Below, one piece after another: positions 7,667 through 16,088 of a stretch of 64,000 nt of DNA. The translations under genes were made by a program, and so were the position numbers. The notes under the pieces are model-generated. The model saw only the letters and a program-made list of their open reading frames with translations. It had not been told where the DNA came from and made no database searches. How positions within the stretch are numbered: position 1 is the first letter of the stretch; each line of letters begins with the position of its first letter. The DNA is from Desulfonatronum lacustre DSM 10312. Its GTDB lineage: Bacteria; Desulfobacterota; Desulfovibrionia; Desulfovibrionales; Desulfonatronaceae. The DNA is taken from the NCBI RefSeq assembly GCF_000519265.1, contig NZ_KI912608.1, positions 447,665 to 511,664 of the forward strand, written 5' to 3'.

Positions 7667-9198
7667 GGCCAGACTCCCGAAGCGGTGAAGATTGCCGGCA
7701 GCTGGAAGACGCTTTGCGAGATGCCCGCTGCCAGGTCATACATGTTGAGAATAAAATTGGGCTGCAGGCCCAGCACGACGGACAACGTGGCGACGATGCA
7801 GATGGGCACGACCATGAACAGCGAGGCCTCCCCATGCTTTTCCAGGTCCTTGCCGCCGGGGCGGAAGAAAGCCCGCTGAACGATGGGAAAGAAGTAGGCG
7901 GCGTTGAGCAGACCGCTGAGCAGGAAGATGCCCAGGATGATGGTCTGGTCCGCGGCCATGGCCCCCTGACAGAGGAACCATTTACTGACAAAGGCGTTGA
8001 TGGGCGGCACGCCGGCCAGGCCCAGGGCCCCGATGGTGAAGGCCCCCATGGTCCAGGGCATCACCCTGCCGATGCCGTCCAGCTGGGATATCTTGGTCTT
8101 ATGCAAATTGACGTAGATGGCTCCGGCGCAGAAAAAGAGGCAGATCTTGGTCGTGGCGTGGTTGGAGAGGTGCAGCAGCCCGCCGGTGAAGCCCTCGGGG
8201 GTGAGCAGGGCCACGCCGAGCACGATGTAGGACAGGTGCCCCACCGTGGAATAGGCCAGCCGACGTTTCAGGTCGTCCTGGTTCAGGGCGATCAGCGATG
8301 CCAGGATGACCGTGGCTCCGGAGAAGGTGGCCAGGATCAGGTTCAGGCTGAATTCATGCATCACTTCCGGTCCGAAAATGAACCCCACGACCCGGATTAC
8401 GCCGAAAACCCCGGCCTTGACCACGGCCACCGCATGGAGCAGGGCGGAGACCGGTGTCGGAGCGACCATGGCCGCGGGCAGCCAGCTCTGGAGGGGCATG
8501 ATGCCGGCTTTTACGCCCACCCCGGCGATGAACAGGATGAAGACCACCTTGATCAGTACGGGGTCGAGCACGATCCCGCCGAAGATTCCGCCGGGATTGA
8601 AATCCAGCGTGCCGGCGATGGAATAGGTGATCCCGATGGCCGCGATGAGCACCACGCCTGCGGACATGGCGTAGAGCAGATACTGCCGTCCGGAGCGCAT
8701 GGCCTCCTTGTTTTCCTTGTGGATGACCAACGGATAGGTGGCCAGGGACAGGATTTCGTAGAAAATCAAAAAGGTAAGCAGGTTGGCCGAAAAGGCGATG
8801 CCGATGGTGGCCGAGAGGCAGACCGCGAAGCTGGCGAAGTAGCGGGTCTGCTTTTTTTCATTGGCCCCGCGCATGTAGCCGATGGAGTAGAACGAGGTCA
8901 GAATCCACAGGCCCGAAGCGACCACGGCGAAGAGCATGCCCACGGCATCGGCCCGCAGCTTCAGGGCGATGTCCGGAGAGGCCGAGATCTGGACAATGGT
9001 GAATTCCGCCACTTCTCCGGCCATGACGCCGGGCAGCAGGGACAGAACCAACGGGAACTTGATGAACGCCGCGGCCAGGGTCCAGAACTCGCGCATGTTC
9101 GGCCGGTTGGTGCTGGCATAGATCAGCGGGACCGCTGCCAGGGAAACCAGGACCGCCAGAAAGGGAACCGAGGACGTATAGGTGACGATTTCGTGCAT
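7663..9198 (-). CDS. MrpD-type Na+/H+ antiporter subunit (LPAAMVAP subtype)
   Basis: A 511-residue antiporter-like subunit with about 14 membrane helices. The signature QSWLPAAMVAPTPVSALL and the following HAVAVVKAGVFGVIRVVGF include the lysine needed for proton transfer in this superfamily; LKRRLAYSTVGHLSYIVLG is the second conserved helix. The LPAAMVAPxPVSALLHAVAVVKAG signature recurs in the 503-residue subunit of the second operon, so these two look like equivalent modules of the two complexes. It would act in the inner membrane with MrpA-like partners to exchange sodium for protons. Confidence 0.92.
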   Translation of the reverse strand: MHEIVTYTSSVPFLAVLVSLAAVPLIYASTNRPNMREFWTLAAAFIKFPLVLSLLPGVMAGEVAEFTIVQISASPDIALKLRADAVGMLFAVVASGLWILTSFYSIGYMRGANEKKQTRYFASFAVCLSATIGIAFSANLLTFLIFYEILSLATYPLVIHKENKEAMRSGRQYLLYAMSAGVVLIAAIGITYSIAGTLDFNPGGIFGGIVLDPVLIKVVFILFIAGVGVKAGIMPLQSWLPAAMVAPTPVSALLHAVAVVKAGVFGVIRVVGFIFGPEVMHEFSLNLILATFSGATVILASLIALNQDDLKRRLAYSTVGHLSYIVLGVALLTPEGFTGGLLHLSNHATTKICLFFCAGAIYVNLHKTKISQLDGIGRVMPWTMGAFTIGALGLAGVPPINAFVSKWFLCQGAMAADQTIILGIFLLSGLLNAAYFFPIVQRAFFRPGGKDLEKHGEASLFMVVPICIVATLSVVLGLQPNFILNMYDLAAGISQSVFQLPAIFTASGVWP

Positions 9199-9210
9199 TT
9201 TAGTAGTCCC

Positions 9211-10707
9211 TTAGAGCCAGCCGGGGATCATGGGCACGATGAGGTTGGTGACGATCCAGGCGTTGGCGAAGCCCAGCACCAGGAGGCTGATGGCCAGAAA
9301 GAGGGTTGGAATGAGCATGGACGCCGGGGCTTCATTGCGGGCGATGGTCTGTTCGCTGTAGTCCACGCCGCCGGTTTCCTGCGGTTTGAGGTACATCCGC
9401 TCCATCACCCGGAAAAAATAGGCGACGTTGAGAATGGTGCTGATCAGCAGGGCCGTGAGGAAAATCCAGTGGGACTGTTCAATGGCGCCCAGGGCCAGAT
9501 ACCACTTTCCGAAGAAGCCGGCCGTGGGCGGCAGGCCGATCATGGAGATGGCGGCCAGGGTGAAGGCCGCGGACGTCCAGGGCATGGATTTGCGCAGGCC
9601 GTTGGTCATCTGGGGGATGGAACTGTGGCCGAGGCGCAGGCGCATGTTGCCGCTGACCAAAAAGAGGCAGCACTTCATCACGGCATGATTCAGGGCGTGC
9701 AGGATGGCCCCGATGAAGCCCAGGGGCGAGGCCAAGGCGATGCCCACGGCGATGTACCCGACCTGGGCCACGCTGCTGTAAGCCAGCATTCGCTTCAGCT
9801 CGGACTGGCAGATGGCCATGATCGAGCCCCAGATGATTCCAATCGCGCCCAGGTATCCGATGATCGCGAGGATATCCAGTTCGTTGCGCAGATAGTCCGG
9901 GTCCACCACGAAGAACAGGACCCGTAACAGGACATAGGCCGAAACCTTGGTGCCGATGGGCGCGATCAAGGCCGTGGCCGTGGTGGAGGCATGGGTGTAG
10001 GCGTCCGGCAACCAGGCGTGCATCGGAAACAAGGCCATCTTCAGGGCCGTGCCCAGGACGATGAGCACCAGGCCGACGATCACTGCCGGTGAATCCTGGA
10101 CCAGGGGCATCAGCTCGGCGATATCCGCCATGTTCAGGGTGCCGGTGCTGATGAAAATCAGAGCCACTCCCAACAGGTAGAAGGTCGCGCCCACGGTGCC
10201 CATGACCAGGTAGCGGAAGGCCGAGACCACGGCCCGCTTGTCGCCGATGGCGACCAGGGCGTATCCGGCCAGTGCTCCGATCTCCAGGAAGACGTAGAGG
10301 TTGAAGAGGTCGCCGGTCATCACCATCCCGGCCAGTCCGCCCAGGAGGAGCATGGACAGACTGTAGAAGGCGATCTCTTTCTGGGGGATTTCGTATTCCA
10401 CGCTGCGTTTGCCGAAGACCATCACGATGAAGGTCACGCCGCAAAGCAGGGTACAGACAAAGGCGGAGAGGGGGTCCAGGACGAATTCGATCCCGATGGG
10501 CGGCATCCAACCGGCGATGTGGTAGCTGATCCGACCCTGGGCCAGGGTGGCCTGCATGCCGATTACGGAAAAATACAGGGCCAAGGCCGATCCCAGGACC
10601 GCGGTCAGGTGCGCCGCGGCGCGATGCACGGACCCCACCAGGGGGACGAGCATGGCCGCGAAGAGGAACGTGATCGGGATGAGGACGGGAGCTTGGGAGC
10701 TGATCAT
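9211..10707 (-). CDS. mrpD: MrpD-type Na+/H+ antiporter subunit
   Basis: 498 residues, the first of three large antiporter-like subunits transcribed in this operon. It has FPMHAWLPDAYTHASTTATA at about residue 215, a lysine helix (IAPIGTKVSAYVLLRV), and LKRMLAYSSVAQVGYIAVGI in the second half-channel. It starts within mrpC's stop codon region (4-base overlap), the place canonical mrpD occupies after mrpC, which supports the mrpD name. Together with the 511- and 576-residue subunits it gives three ion-translocating modules, one more than the MrpA plus MrpD pair in Bacillus-type complexes. Confidence 0.92.
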   Translation of the reverse strand: MISSQAPVLIPITFLFAAMLVPLVGSVHRAAAHLTAVLGSALALYFSVIGMQATLAQGRISYHIAGWMPPIGIEFVLDPLSAFVCTLLCGVTFIVMVFGKRSVEYEIPQKEIAFYSLSMLLLGGLAGMVMTGDLFNLYVFLEIGALAGYALVAIGDKRAVVSAFRYLVMGTVGATFYLLGVALIFISTGTLNMADIAELMPLVQDSPAVIVGLVLIVLGTALKMALFPMHAWLPDAYTHASTTATALIAPIGTKVSAYVLLRVLFFVVDPDYLRNELDILAIIGYLGAIGIIWGSIMAICQSELKRMLAYSSVAQVGYIAVGIALASPLGFIGAILHALNHAVMKCCLFLVSGNMRLRLGHSSIPQMTNGLRKSMPWTSAAFTLAAISMIGLPPTAGFFGKWYLALGAIEQSHWIFLTALLISTILNVAYFFRVMERMYLKPQETGGVDYSEQTIARNEAPASMLIPTLFLAISLLVLGFANAWIVTNLIVPMIPGWL

Positions 10708-11081
10708 TTCATCCGCTCCAGGAGGGTTGGTTCGTCAAGGGTTTTGAATTCCCGGTAGATGCCGATGAGCAAAGCCAGGGCCACGCCCAGGGTGACCACG
10801 GCCACGACGATGGCGGTAAGCATCAGGGTGTGCGGCAGAGGATTGAGGTAGAGCTCAGGATTTTCCACGCCGTAACGCGGATCCAGGACCGTGACGCCAG
10901 CCCCTTCCTTGTAGGCGCTGACAATCCAGAACAAGATCGTACAGGCCGCGACCACGGACATGCCCAGGACTTTTTTCATCAGATTCTGCTTCATCATCAT
11001 CCCGTAAAGTCCGATGGTGAACGTAGCGGCCAGAAAGATGTAGGCGTAATAGCCTTGGATGAATTCGATCATGGTCAACAT
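10704..11081 (-). CDS. mrpC: MrpC/NuoK-like subunit
   Basis: 125 residues with three membrane helices, the NuoK fold. The conserved end of the second segment and the third helix are visible as NPLPHTLMLTAIVVAVVTLG, the typical MnhC signature. It carries a longer than usual loop (about 15 residues, including VLDPRYGVENPELYL) between helices 2 and 3. It overlaps mrpB upstream and mrpD downstream by a few bases. Confidence 0.92.
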   Translation of the reverse strand: MLTMIEFIQGYYAYIFLAATFTIGLYGMMMKQNLMKKVLGMSVVAACTILFWIVSAYKEGAGVTVLDPRYGVENPELYLNPLPHTLMLTAIVVAVVTLGVALALLIGIYREFKTLDEPTLLERMK

Positions 11082-11545
11082 CCTAACAGGTCGTCGTAAA
11101 TGGAGACGAGCGTTGTCATGACGGTTATGGTTACTCCTACCTCAATCATCAGGATGCCGTAGTAGCGGAGGTAGGCCGGGTCGAGCCATGGCATGGGGAG
11201 AAAGTGGTAGTCCAGAAAGTTGCCTCCGAAGAGAACGGCCACCAGGCCGATTCCCGCGAAGATCAACGCCCCCAGGGCGCTGAGGCGCAGGGTAATCCAA
11301 GAGGGCATGATCGGCTGGGACAGGGAGGTTCCCAGGCTTAAACGCAGCAGCAAAATCGCCGCTGCCAGAAGCACGCCGCCTTGAAAGCCGCCTCCAGGAC
11401 TGTAGTGGCCGTGAAAAAAAACGTACAGGCCGATAAGCAGAATAACGGGGGAGATGCCCCGGCTGGCCAAATGGATGATGGGGCTCTCGGTGGGCGCCAT
11501 CATGGTCGTTTCCTTGCTGCACAATTCCACGTTTCTGCTGCTCAT
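11075..11545 (-). CDS. mrpB: MrpB/MnhB subunit
   Basis: 156 residues with four membrane helices and the MnhB-domain signature FFHGHYSPGGGFQGGVLLAA. The ATG at 11543-11545 overlaps the stop of the preceding gene and has a strong GGAGGAA ribosome site, so the roughly 15-residue N-terminal tail before MMAPTES is probably real. MrpB contributes to the membrane arm of the antiporter alongside MrpC. Confidence 0.92.
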   Translation of the reverse strand: MSSRNVELCSKETTMMAPTESPIIHLASRGISPVILLIGLYVFFHGHYSPGGGFQGGVLLAAAILLLRLSLGTSLSQPIMPSWITLRLSALGALIFAGIGLVAVLFGGNFLDYHFLPMPWLDPAYLRYYGILMIEVGVTITVMTTLVSIYDDLLGC

Positions 11546-11844
11546 GGCTTCCTCCGTCGAACGTTCAGAATGAAGAAGCAGGCGATCCCGCCGGCAAAGA
11601 CGACGATGACCTCGCCCATGGTATCAAATGCCCGGTAGTCGGCGAGGATGACCGTGACCATGTTCGGGGTTTTGGTGTCTTTATAGGCGTGCTGGATGAA
11701 GTAGGTTCCAGCAACCGGTGTGCCCGCGGGGTTGACGTGCTGGTGCACCGGAGCCGTAACGTCGCCCCGGGGCGGCAGGTTCGTGACCGCGATGATCAAA
11801 ATGCCCAGAAAGGCCAGAAGAAGGAAATATTGAAGTGTTTTCAA
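11542..11844 (-). CDS. MbhE-like subunit (detached MrpA C-terminal segment)
   Basis: A 100-residue protein with a membrane helix at each end and a loop containing THVNP-like residues (HQHVNPAGTP) and NMVTVILADYRAFDTMGEV. The last motif is the hallmark of the C-terminal domain of MrpA and of the MbhE subunit of energy-converting hydrogenases. In Bacillus-type operons this segment is fused to MrpA; here it stands alone, as in archaeal and deep-branching bacterial Mrp loci. It overlaps its neighbours by 4 bases on both sides. Confidence 0.88.
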   Translation of the reverse strand: MKTLQYFLLLAFLGILIIAVTNLPPRGDVTAPVHQHVNPAGTPVAGTYFIQHAYKDTKTPNMVTVILADYRAFDTMGEVIVVFAGGIACFFILNVRRRKP

Positions 11845-12086
11845 TCTCGACTCTTCCTTGATGTCATGAGGATGGCGACAATGCTGAACACACCCACGGC
11901 GCCCGCGCCGACCACCGCCTCGGTGAAGGCTACGTCGATGGCCCCCAGGGAGACCATGATCGCCGCGGTGAGAAAGCTGAAGATGGTCAAGATGACCGCC
12001 GCGGCCAGCAGATTGCGGACCGAGAGGCCGACGACCGCGGAAACGATCAGGATTACGAAAAGAAGGAATTCAATCATCCAATGCAT
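11841..12086 (-). CDS. MbhD-like subunit (DUF4040)
   Basis: 81 residues, three membrane helices, with the family core IDVAFTEAVVGAGAVGVFSI at the C-terminal half. This is the MbhD/DUF4040 domain that is otherwise part of the MrpA C-terminus. It lies between mrpG (3-base gap) and the MbhE-like gene (4-base overlap). Confidence 0.88.
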   Translation of the reverse strand: MHWMIEFLLFVILIVSAVVGLSVRNLLAAAVILTIFSFLTAAIMVSLGAIDVAFTEAVVGAGAVGVFSIVAILMTSRKSRD

Positions 12087-12089
12087 GGA

Positions 12090-12410
12090 TCAACCCTCGT
12101 TCTTAGGGTTTCCGTACCAAGGCTTCATGCCGTAGAGCAGGGCGCGGCGGGCCAGGGCATGGGCGGCGACGGGGCTGGTAAAGGCCACGAAGACGATGAT
12201 CAGCAGGAGTTTGGCAGCGTTCAGGGTGAATCCCTCGAATACGGCCAAGCCGGTCAGGAACATCAAGATGCCCAGGGTGTCCACTTTCCCGGAGGCATGG
12301 GCCCGGGTGAAGAAGTCCGGCAGACGATTGATGCCGATGCTGCCCACGAGCATGAAGAACGTTCCACCCAGGACGAGAAGGACGGCCAGTCCGTCTTGAA
12401 GAAAGGTCAT
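12090..12410 (-). CDS. mrpG: MrpG/MnhG subunit
   Basis: 106 residues with three helices and the PhaG/MnhG signature GSIGINRLPDFFTRAHASGK followed by DTLGILMF. The start at 12408-12410 overlaps mrpF's stop; a longer open frame reading back into mrpF is not real. The tail MKPWYGNPKNEG is hydrophilic. Confidence 0.92.
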   Translation of the reverse strand: MTFLQDGLAVLLVLGGTFFMLVGSIGINRLPDFFTRAHASGKVDTLGILMFLTGLAVFEGFTLNAAKLLLIIVFVAFTSPVAAHALARRALLYGMKPWYGNPKNEG

Positions 12411-12679
12411 TTCGCGGCCCTCGCGCTGGAACGAAAATATTTGGCCATGGCGATCACGCCGACGAAGTTCAGGATGGCGTAGCCCAGCGAGATGTCGATG
12501 AACATGTCCAGGCGATCGAACATCAGGCCGAAGAGCAGGATCAGGGTCAGGATCTTCGCTCCGACAGCGGCGGATCCCAGCAGGCGGTCGAAGACCGTCG
12601 GCCCCTTGTAGACCCGATAAAACGGGATCAGCAGGGCAATGCACAGGACCAAGGCGATGGTGATGAAAAAGGTCTGCAT
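12407..12679 (-). CDS. mrpF: MrpF/MnhF subunit
   Basis: 90 residues, three membrane helices, with the MrpF motif FYRVYKGPTVFDRLLGSAAV followed by LDMFIDISLGYAILNFVG. MrpF binds near the sodium path in known structures. It begins immediately after mrpE ends (no gap). Confidence 0.92.
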   Translation of the reverse strand: MQTFFITIALVLCIALLIPFYRVYKGPTVFDRLLGSAAVGAKILTLILLFGLMFDRLDMFIDISLGYAILNFVGVIAMAKYFRSSARAAK

Positions 12680-13255
12680 CTATTTCCCCCGTCCGGAAGT
12701 GATCAGTTCAATATCGCAGCACATGTCCTCACGTTCACACTCCCGCATGTACAGCCGGGCCACCCTGGCTTCCATGTCGCCGCTGACCAGGTCTTCCTCG
12801 GTGTCCCGGGTCAGGGCGTGGACCGTGAACAGATCGTCTTCGATGTCCAGGGTTAAGGTGCCCGGAGTCAGGGTGATGGAGTTGCCGAGAATGACCCGGG
12901 CCAGGACGTTGGGCTGCTTGGAGGTGAAGCGGACGATCATCGGTTCGATGGGCATCTTGGGATGCAGGACCACGTAGGCCACGTAGACGCCGGACTTGAT
13001 GATCTGCCAGACCAGCCAGAACAGATAGACGATCAGCCTGGGGATGATGATCCGGGTCGAGCCGCAAGGTTCGTCCTTGGCCAGGGGGATGGAGTTGAGC
13101 TTGCCGCTGAGCCAGATGACGAAAGCGATGGAGATGGCTCCCCAGAGCAGGTAGATGGCGTCAAGCTTGCCGCTGAGAATCAGCCAGATGGCCGATAGCA
13201 GCAGGATCTGGAGGATCAACCCGCGGTGGCGAAGCCAGAAGGATGTGTTGTTCAT
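12680..13255 (-). CDS. mrpE: MrpE subunit, first gene of the operon
   Basis: 191 residues with two or three N-terminal membrane helices and a cytoplasmic alpha/beta domain. Family features are IKSGVYVAYVVLHPKMPIEP, then NSITLTPGTLTLDIEDDLFT and the VHALTRD strand. The ATG at 13253-13255 is preferred over a TTG 54 bases upstream because it gives the family N-terminus, although no clear ribosome site is visible for either. Being first here, whereas mrpE is last in the second operon, shows the two loci are not a simple duplication. Confidence 0.9.
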   Translation of the reverse strand: MNNTSFWLRHRGLILQILLLSAIWLILSGKLDAIYLLWGAISIAFVIWLSGKLNSIPLAKDEPCGSTRIIIPRLIVYLFWLVWQIIKSGVYVAYVVLHPKMPIEPMIVRFTSKQPNVLARVILGNSITLTPGTLTLDIEDDLFTVHALTRDTEEDLVSGDMEARVARLYMRECEREDMCCDIELITSGRGK

Positions 13256-13340
13256 TGTGCTAAAGGGAAACACCCGGTTGAAAGAGGAACGGTTGCGTTG
13301 CAAGGACAACTTTGCACATTTTGGAACAAGGTGGGCAGGG

Positions 13341-13368
13341 CTTATGTTATTTCAGGGCCTGCTGTCAA
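13341..13368 (-). promoter_or_regulatory. Candidate sigma-70 promoter of the first Mrp operon
   Basis: On the minus strand there is a perfect -35 TTGACA (13363-13368), a 16-base spacer and CATAAG (13341-13346) as the -10 box. It lies about 85 bases upstream of the mrpE start in the divergent region shared with uvrC. This is a pattern match only. Confidence 0.5.
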
Positions 13369-13488
13369 GATTATCAGCCAAAAAAAGGTCATTTATCGAC
13401 TGGATTGTGATTTCGTGGACAAGGGGGCATGCGGGTGGGCGCTATGCCGATTGAAAGGCGCTTTCCGTGGGTGATGGCTCGACCTTGG

Positions 13489-13518
13489 CACGTGAAGATA
13501 CTGCACGTGAAGATACTG
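13489..13518. repeat. Tandem 15-base direct repeat upstream of uvrC
   Basis: CACGTGAAGATACTG occurs twice without a gap, about 85 bases before the uvrC start in the divergent mrpE-uvrC region. It could be a regulator site or a replication slippage product; the sequence does not decide. Confidence 0.7.
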
Positions 13519-13601
13519 GTTGTTGAGGTCAGAGGCTGTCAGCGCTAGTATGCAGTGCTTCTGGTCGTTTTCGTCCACCTTCCTTCACCCCATCGACTTC
13601 C

Positions 13602-15602
13602 ATGACTGAACCAGTTGTTTCGCACCTTGGTCGCCAAGAGCCGCGGTCGTTTTCCCTCTCCCGTGACCATCCCGAAGGCCCCGGCGTCTATCTGTTCAAG
13701 GACGCCAAGGGGCGGATTCTCTATGTCGGCAAGGCCAAGAACCTGCGCCGCCGGTTGGCGTCCTACTTTCGGCCTCCGGCGCAGCTCCCGCTCAAAACCC
13801 GAGCCATGGTCGCCAAATCGGCGGCGGTGGACACGCTGTGCACCACCACGGAGAAGGAAGCCCTGCTCCTGGAGTCCAGCCTGATCAAAAAGCATCGTCC
13901 CCGTTACAACATCTGCCTGCGCGACGACAAGCAGTACGTGCTGTTCAAGCTGGACGCCCAGACCGAATATCCCCGCCTGACCCTGACGCGCAGGGTGCTC
14001 AAGGACGGGGCCCTGTACTACGGCCCGTTCATCTCCTCCCAGGCCGCCCGCCAGACCCTCAAGGCCGTGCACCGCTTGTTCAAACTGCGCCGCTGCAAGG
14101 ACACGGTGTTCCGCAACCGGATCCGGCCCTGCCTTTACCACCACATGGGCCAGTGCCTCGGGCCGTGCGTGCTGGAGGTCTCCAGGGAGAACTACGCGGA
14201 CATGGTCCGCAGGGTGCGGATGTTTCTGGGCGGTCGATCCAAGGAGCTGGCGGCACTTCTCAAGAAGCGCATGCAGGACCACTCCGAACGGCTGGAGTAC
14301 GAAAAGGCCGCGGAGATTCGCGACCTGCTCAAAGGGATTCAACAAACCCTGGAACGCCAGGTGGTCGTGCTGTCCGACGAGTTGGACCGGGACGTGATCG
14401 GCCTGGTCCGCAACGCCCGTGGCGTGGGGCTGAGCGTCCTGTTCATTCGACAGGGGCGGCTTCTGGATAGCAAGAGTTTTTTTTGGCCCGCGGTGGAAGA
14501 GTCTGGAGGTGACGAGCGGGCATCCCTCGGGATGATGGATGGCCTGGAAGTCCAGCTGACCGAGAATGCGGAACACCCTGCAATCAAACAGAGCCAGGCT
14601 GTGGACGGAATGGAGGGTGAAGCGGTCGGCGGTCTGGAGGACGAGGACGGCGGCGGCGAGGTGCTTGAGAGCTTCCTGGTCCAGTTCTATGGCCCGGAGC
14701 GGTTCATCCCGGAGCGGATCGTCCTGCCGACGCGGTTGTCGTCGGGAACCGTGGAGAACGAGTCCATTGTCCAGTTGCTGGCCGAACGCCGCGGTGCGTT
14801 GGTCCGCCTGACCGCGGCCCGGGGCGAGGCCGAGCGGCGGCTGGTGGACATGGCCGAGGCCAATGCGCTGGAAGCCATGAAGCGGAGGGAGCCGGACCTG
14901 GCCGCGCTTTTGGCCGCCGGTCTGCGCCTGGCGACCCCGGTCCGGCGCATTGAGGCCGTGGACGTCTCGCATCTGGGCGGGCAGGGCGTCCGGGTGGGCA
15001 TGGTGGTCTTCGAGGACGGGCGGCCGCGCACGGACGCCTATCGCGTCCACGCCATGCCCGAGCTGGAGGGAACCCATGACGACTACCTGGCCCTGGCCCA
15101 CTGGGCCGAGCGGCGGATCAAGGCCGGGCCGCCGTGGCCGGATTTGCTGCTCATCGACGGCGGCCTGGGGCAGCTCGCCGCCGTGCAGAGAGTCTGTTCC
15201 GCCGCGGGTCTGGAACAAACCTGGAACCTGGCCGCCATGGCCAAGGCAGGCCGCCGGGGCGGGGAACTGGAGGACAAGGTGTTCCGACCGGGCCGCAAGA
15301 ATCCGCTCCCGCTTCGGCCCGGAAGCAGGGAACTGCTTTTTTTGCAGCAGATCCGGGACGCGGCGCATCGGTTCGTGATCTCCCGGCAGCGCCAAGCCCG
15401 GAAACGCAAGGCCCTGGACACCCGCCTGGAAGCCATCCCCGGCGTAGGACCAAAGACCGCCAGACTGCTCTGGAACCACTATCCGGACATCGCGGCCATG
15501 GTCCGGGCCTCCCTGGAAGAGCTGACGGCCCTGCCCGGCCTGGGGGCGGATAAGGCCAGGAAGGTTTATGAGGGGTTGCGGGAAGGCCGGGACAAGGGCT
15601 GA
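13602..15602 (+). CDS. uvrC: UvrABC system protein C
   Basis: A 666-residue excinuclease subunit that makes both incisions in nucleotide excision repair. Domains in order: GIY-YIG nuclease (PGVYLFKDAKGRILYVGKAK, residues 27-46), the Cys-rich region (CLYHHMGQCLGPC), UVR/UvrB-binding motif (LEYEKAAEIRDLL, near 231), the RNase H-like C-terminal nuclease (VDVSHLGGQGVRVGMVVFED and LLLIDGGLGQL) and a helix-hairpin-helix pair (IPGVGPKTARLL, LPGLGADKARKV). An acidic, Gly-rich insertion of about 55 residues (roughly 298-352) interrupts the start of the RNase H domain and accounts for the extra length. It is divergent from the Mrp operon. Confidence 0.96.
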   Translation: MTEPVVSHLGRQEPRSFSLSRDHPEGPGVYLFKDAKGRILYVGKAKNLRRRLASYFRPPAQLPLKTRAMVAKSAAVDTLCTTTEKEALLLESSLIKKHRPRYNICLRDDKQYVLFKLDAQTEYPRLTLTRRVLKDGALYYGPFISSQAARQTLKAVHRLFKLRRCKDTVFRNRIRPCLYHHMGQCLGPCVLEVSRENYADMVRRVRMFLGGRSKELAALLKKRMQDHSERLEYEKAAEIRDLLKGIQQTLERQVVVLSDELDRDVIGLVRNARGVGLSVLFIRQGRLLDSKSFFWPAVEESGGDERASLGMMDGLEVQLTENAEHPAIKQSQAVDGMEGEAVGGLEDEDGGGEVLESFLVQFYGPERFIPERIVLPTRLSSGTVENESIVQLLAERRGALVRLTAARGEAERRLVDMAEANALEAMKRREPDLAALLAAGLRLATPVRRIEAVDVSHLGGQGVRVGMVVFEDGRPRTDAYRVHAMPELEGTHDDYLALAHWAERRIKAGPPWPDLLLIDGGLGQLAAVQRVCSAAGLEQTWNLAAMAKAGRRGGELEDKVFRPGRKNPLPLRPGSRELLFLQQIRDAAHRFVISRQRQARKRKALDTRLEAIPGVGPKTARLLWNHYPDIAAMVRASLEELTALPGLGADKARKVYEGLREGRDKG

Positions 15603-15717
15603 CCCGCCAAACTTCAAGCCAGGGAGATGGCCGTTTCCAAATTGCCGGTTTGTTTCAGATTTATGACTTCAGAGTTCCCTGGATGATTCTCCAAAAATCT
15701 CAAATCAAAAAGAAATG

Positions 15718-15884
15718 GTATCTGCTCAGCACATTTTACGTCCGCTCTTGTTCCGGCAATCGGGGTCGGGGTCGGTATCGGAATCGAAACAGGAAAAATT
15801 AAGAACGCATCCCAGCGTTTTCGATCCCGATTCCGATTCCGATTCCGACCCCGACAACAGCATTGCTTTGTGCTGAGTAGTTAC
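15718..15884 (+). repeat. Family A terminal-inverted-repeat hairpin element, copy A1
   Basis: The ends read GTATCTGCTCAGCACA and TGTGCTGAGTAGTTAC, inverted repeats with two mismatches. Between them, GGGGTCGG-type hexamers on the left face CCGATT/CCGACC hexamers on the right, forming a long imperfect hairpin whose tip is AACGC ATCCC AGCGTT. No open reading frame. Three more copies are at 31277, 50387 and 51758. It lies in the 486-base gap between uvrC and the UPF0173 gene. Confidence 0.9.
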
Positions 15885-15964
15885 AAATCATCAATCCTCA
15901 ATCCTTCCGGTAAATTCAGAACAGTCAACTCCCCTAACTGAGTGTTGAAAAAGTCCTTATCCGG

Positions 15965-16088
15965 CAGTCCGTTCAAAAAAACCAAGTGCAAGGAGCAAAA
16001 AAAGTTCAAGGTCGAAGCGTATTTATTCATACGTGAGAGTTTGAACTTTTTGCAGCGACGCAGCAATTGGGAGTTTTTCAACGGACTG
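15965..16088 (+). repeat. Family C inverted-repeat element, full copy C1
   Basis: The ends CAGTCCGTTCAAAAAAACC (15965-15983) and GAGTTTTTCAACGGACTG (16071-16088) are near-complementary. Internally AAAAAAGTTCAAG faces GTTTGAACTTTTT, with a small central hairpin around CGTATTTATTCATACG. The element abuts the stop codon of the minus-strand gene at 16089, so it may supply that gene's terminator. An internally deleted copy is at 51677 and a degenerate one at 17060. Confidence 0.85.

Noticed and set aside
5806-9927. Plus-strand open frames of 563 and 737 codons across the first Mrp operon.
   Set aside because: Translations are hydrophilic His/Gly/Gln/Asp-rich mirror frames of well-defined membrane proteins; they are antisense shadows.
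13545-15617. A 690-codon open frame antisense to uvrC.
   Set aside because: High GC codon bias keeps the opposite strand free of stops; it has no ribosome site, its product is low-complexity Gly/Gln/His-rich sequence, and uvrC on the other strand is unmistakable.
15718-15884. Family A repeats considered as a CRISPR array.
   Set aside because: Copies are single and far apart, are internally palindromic, and no spacers or cas genes are present.
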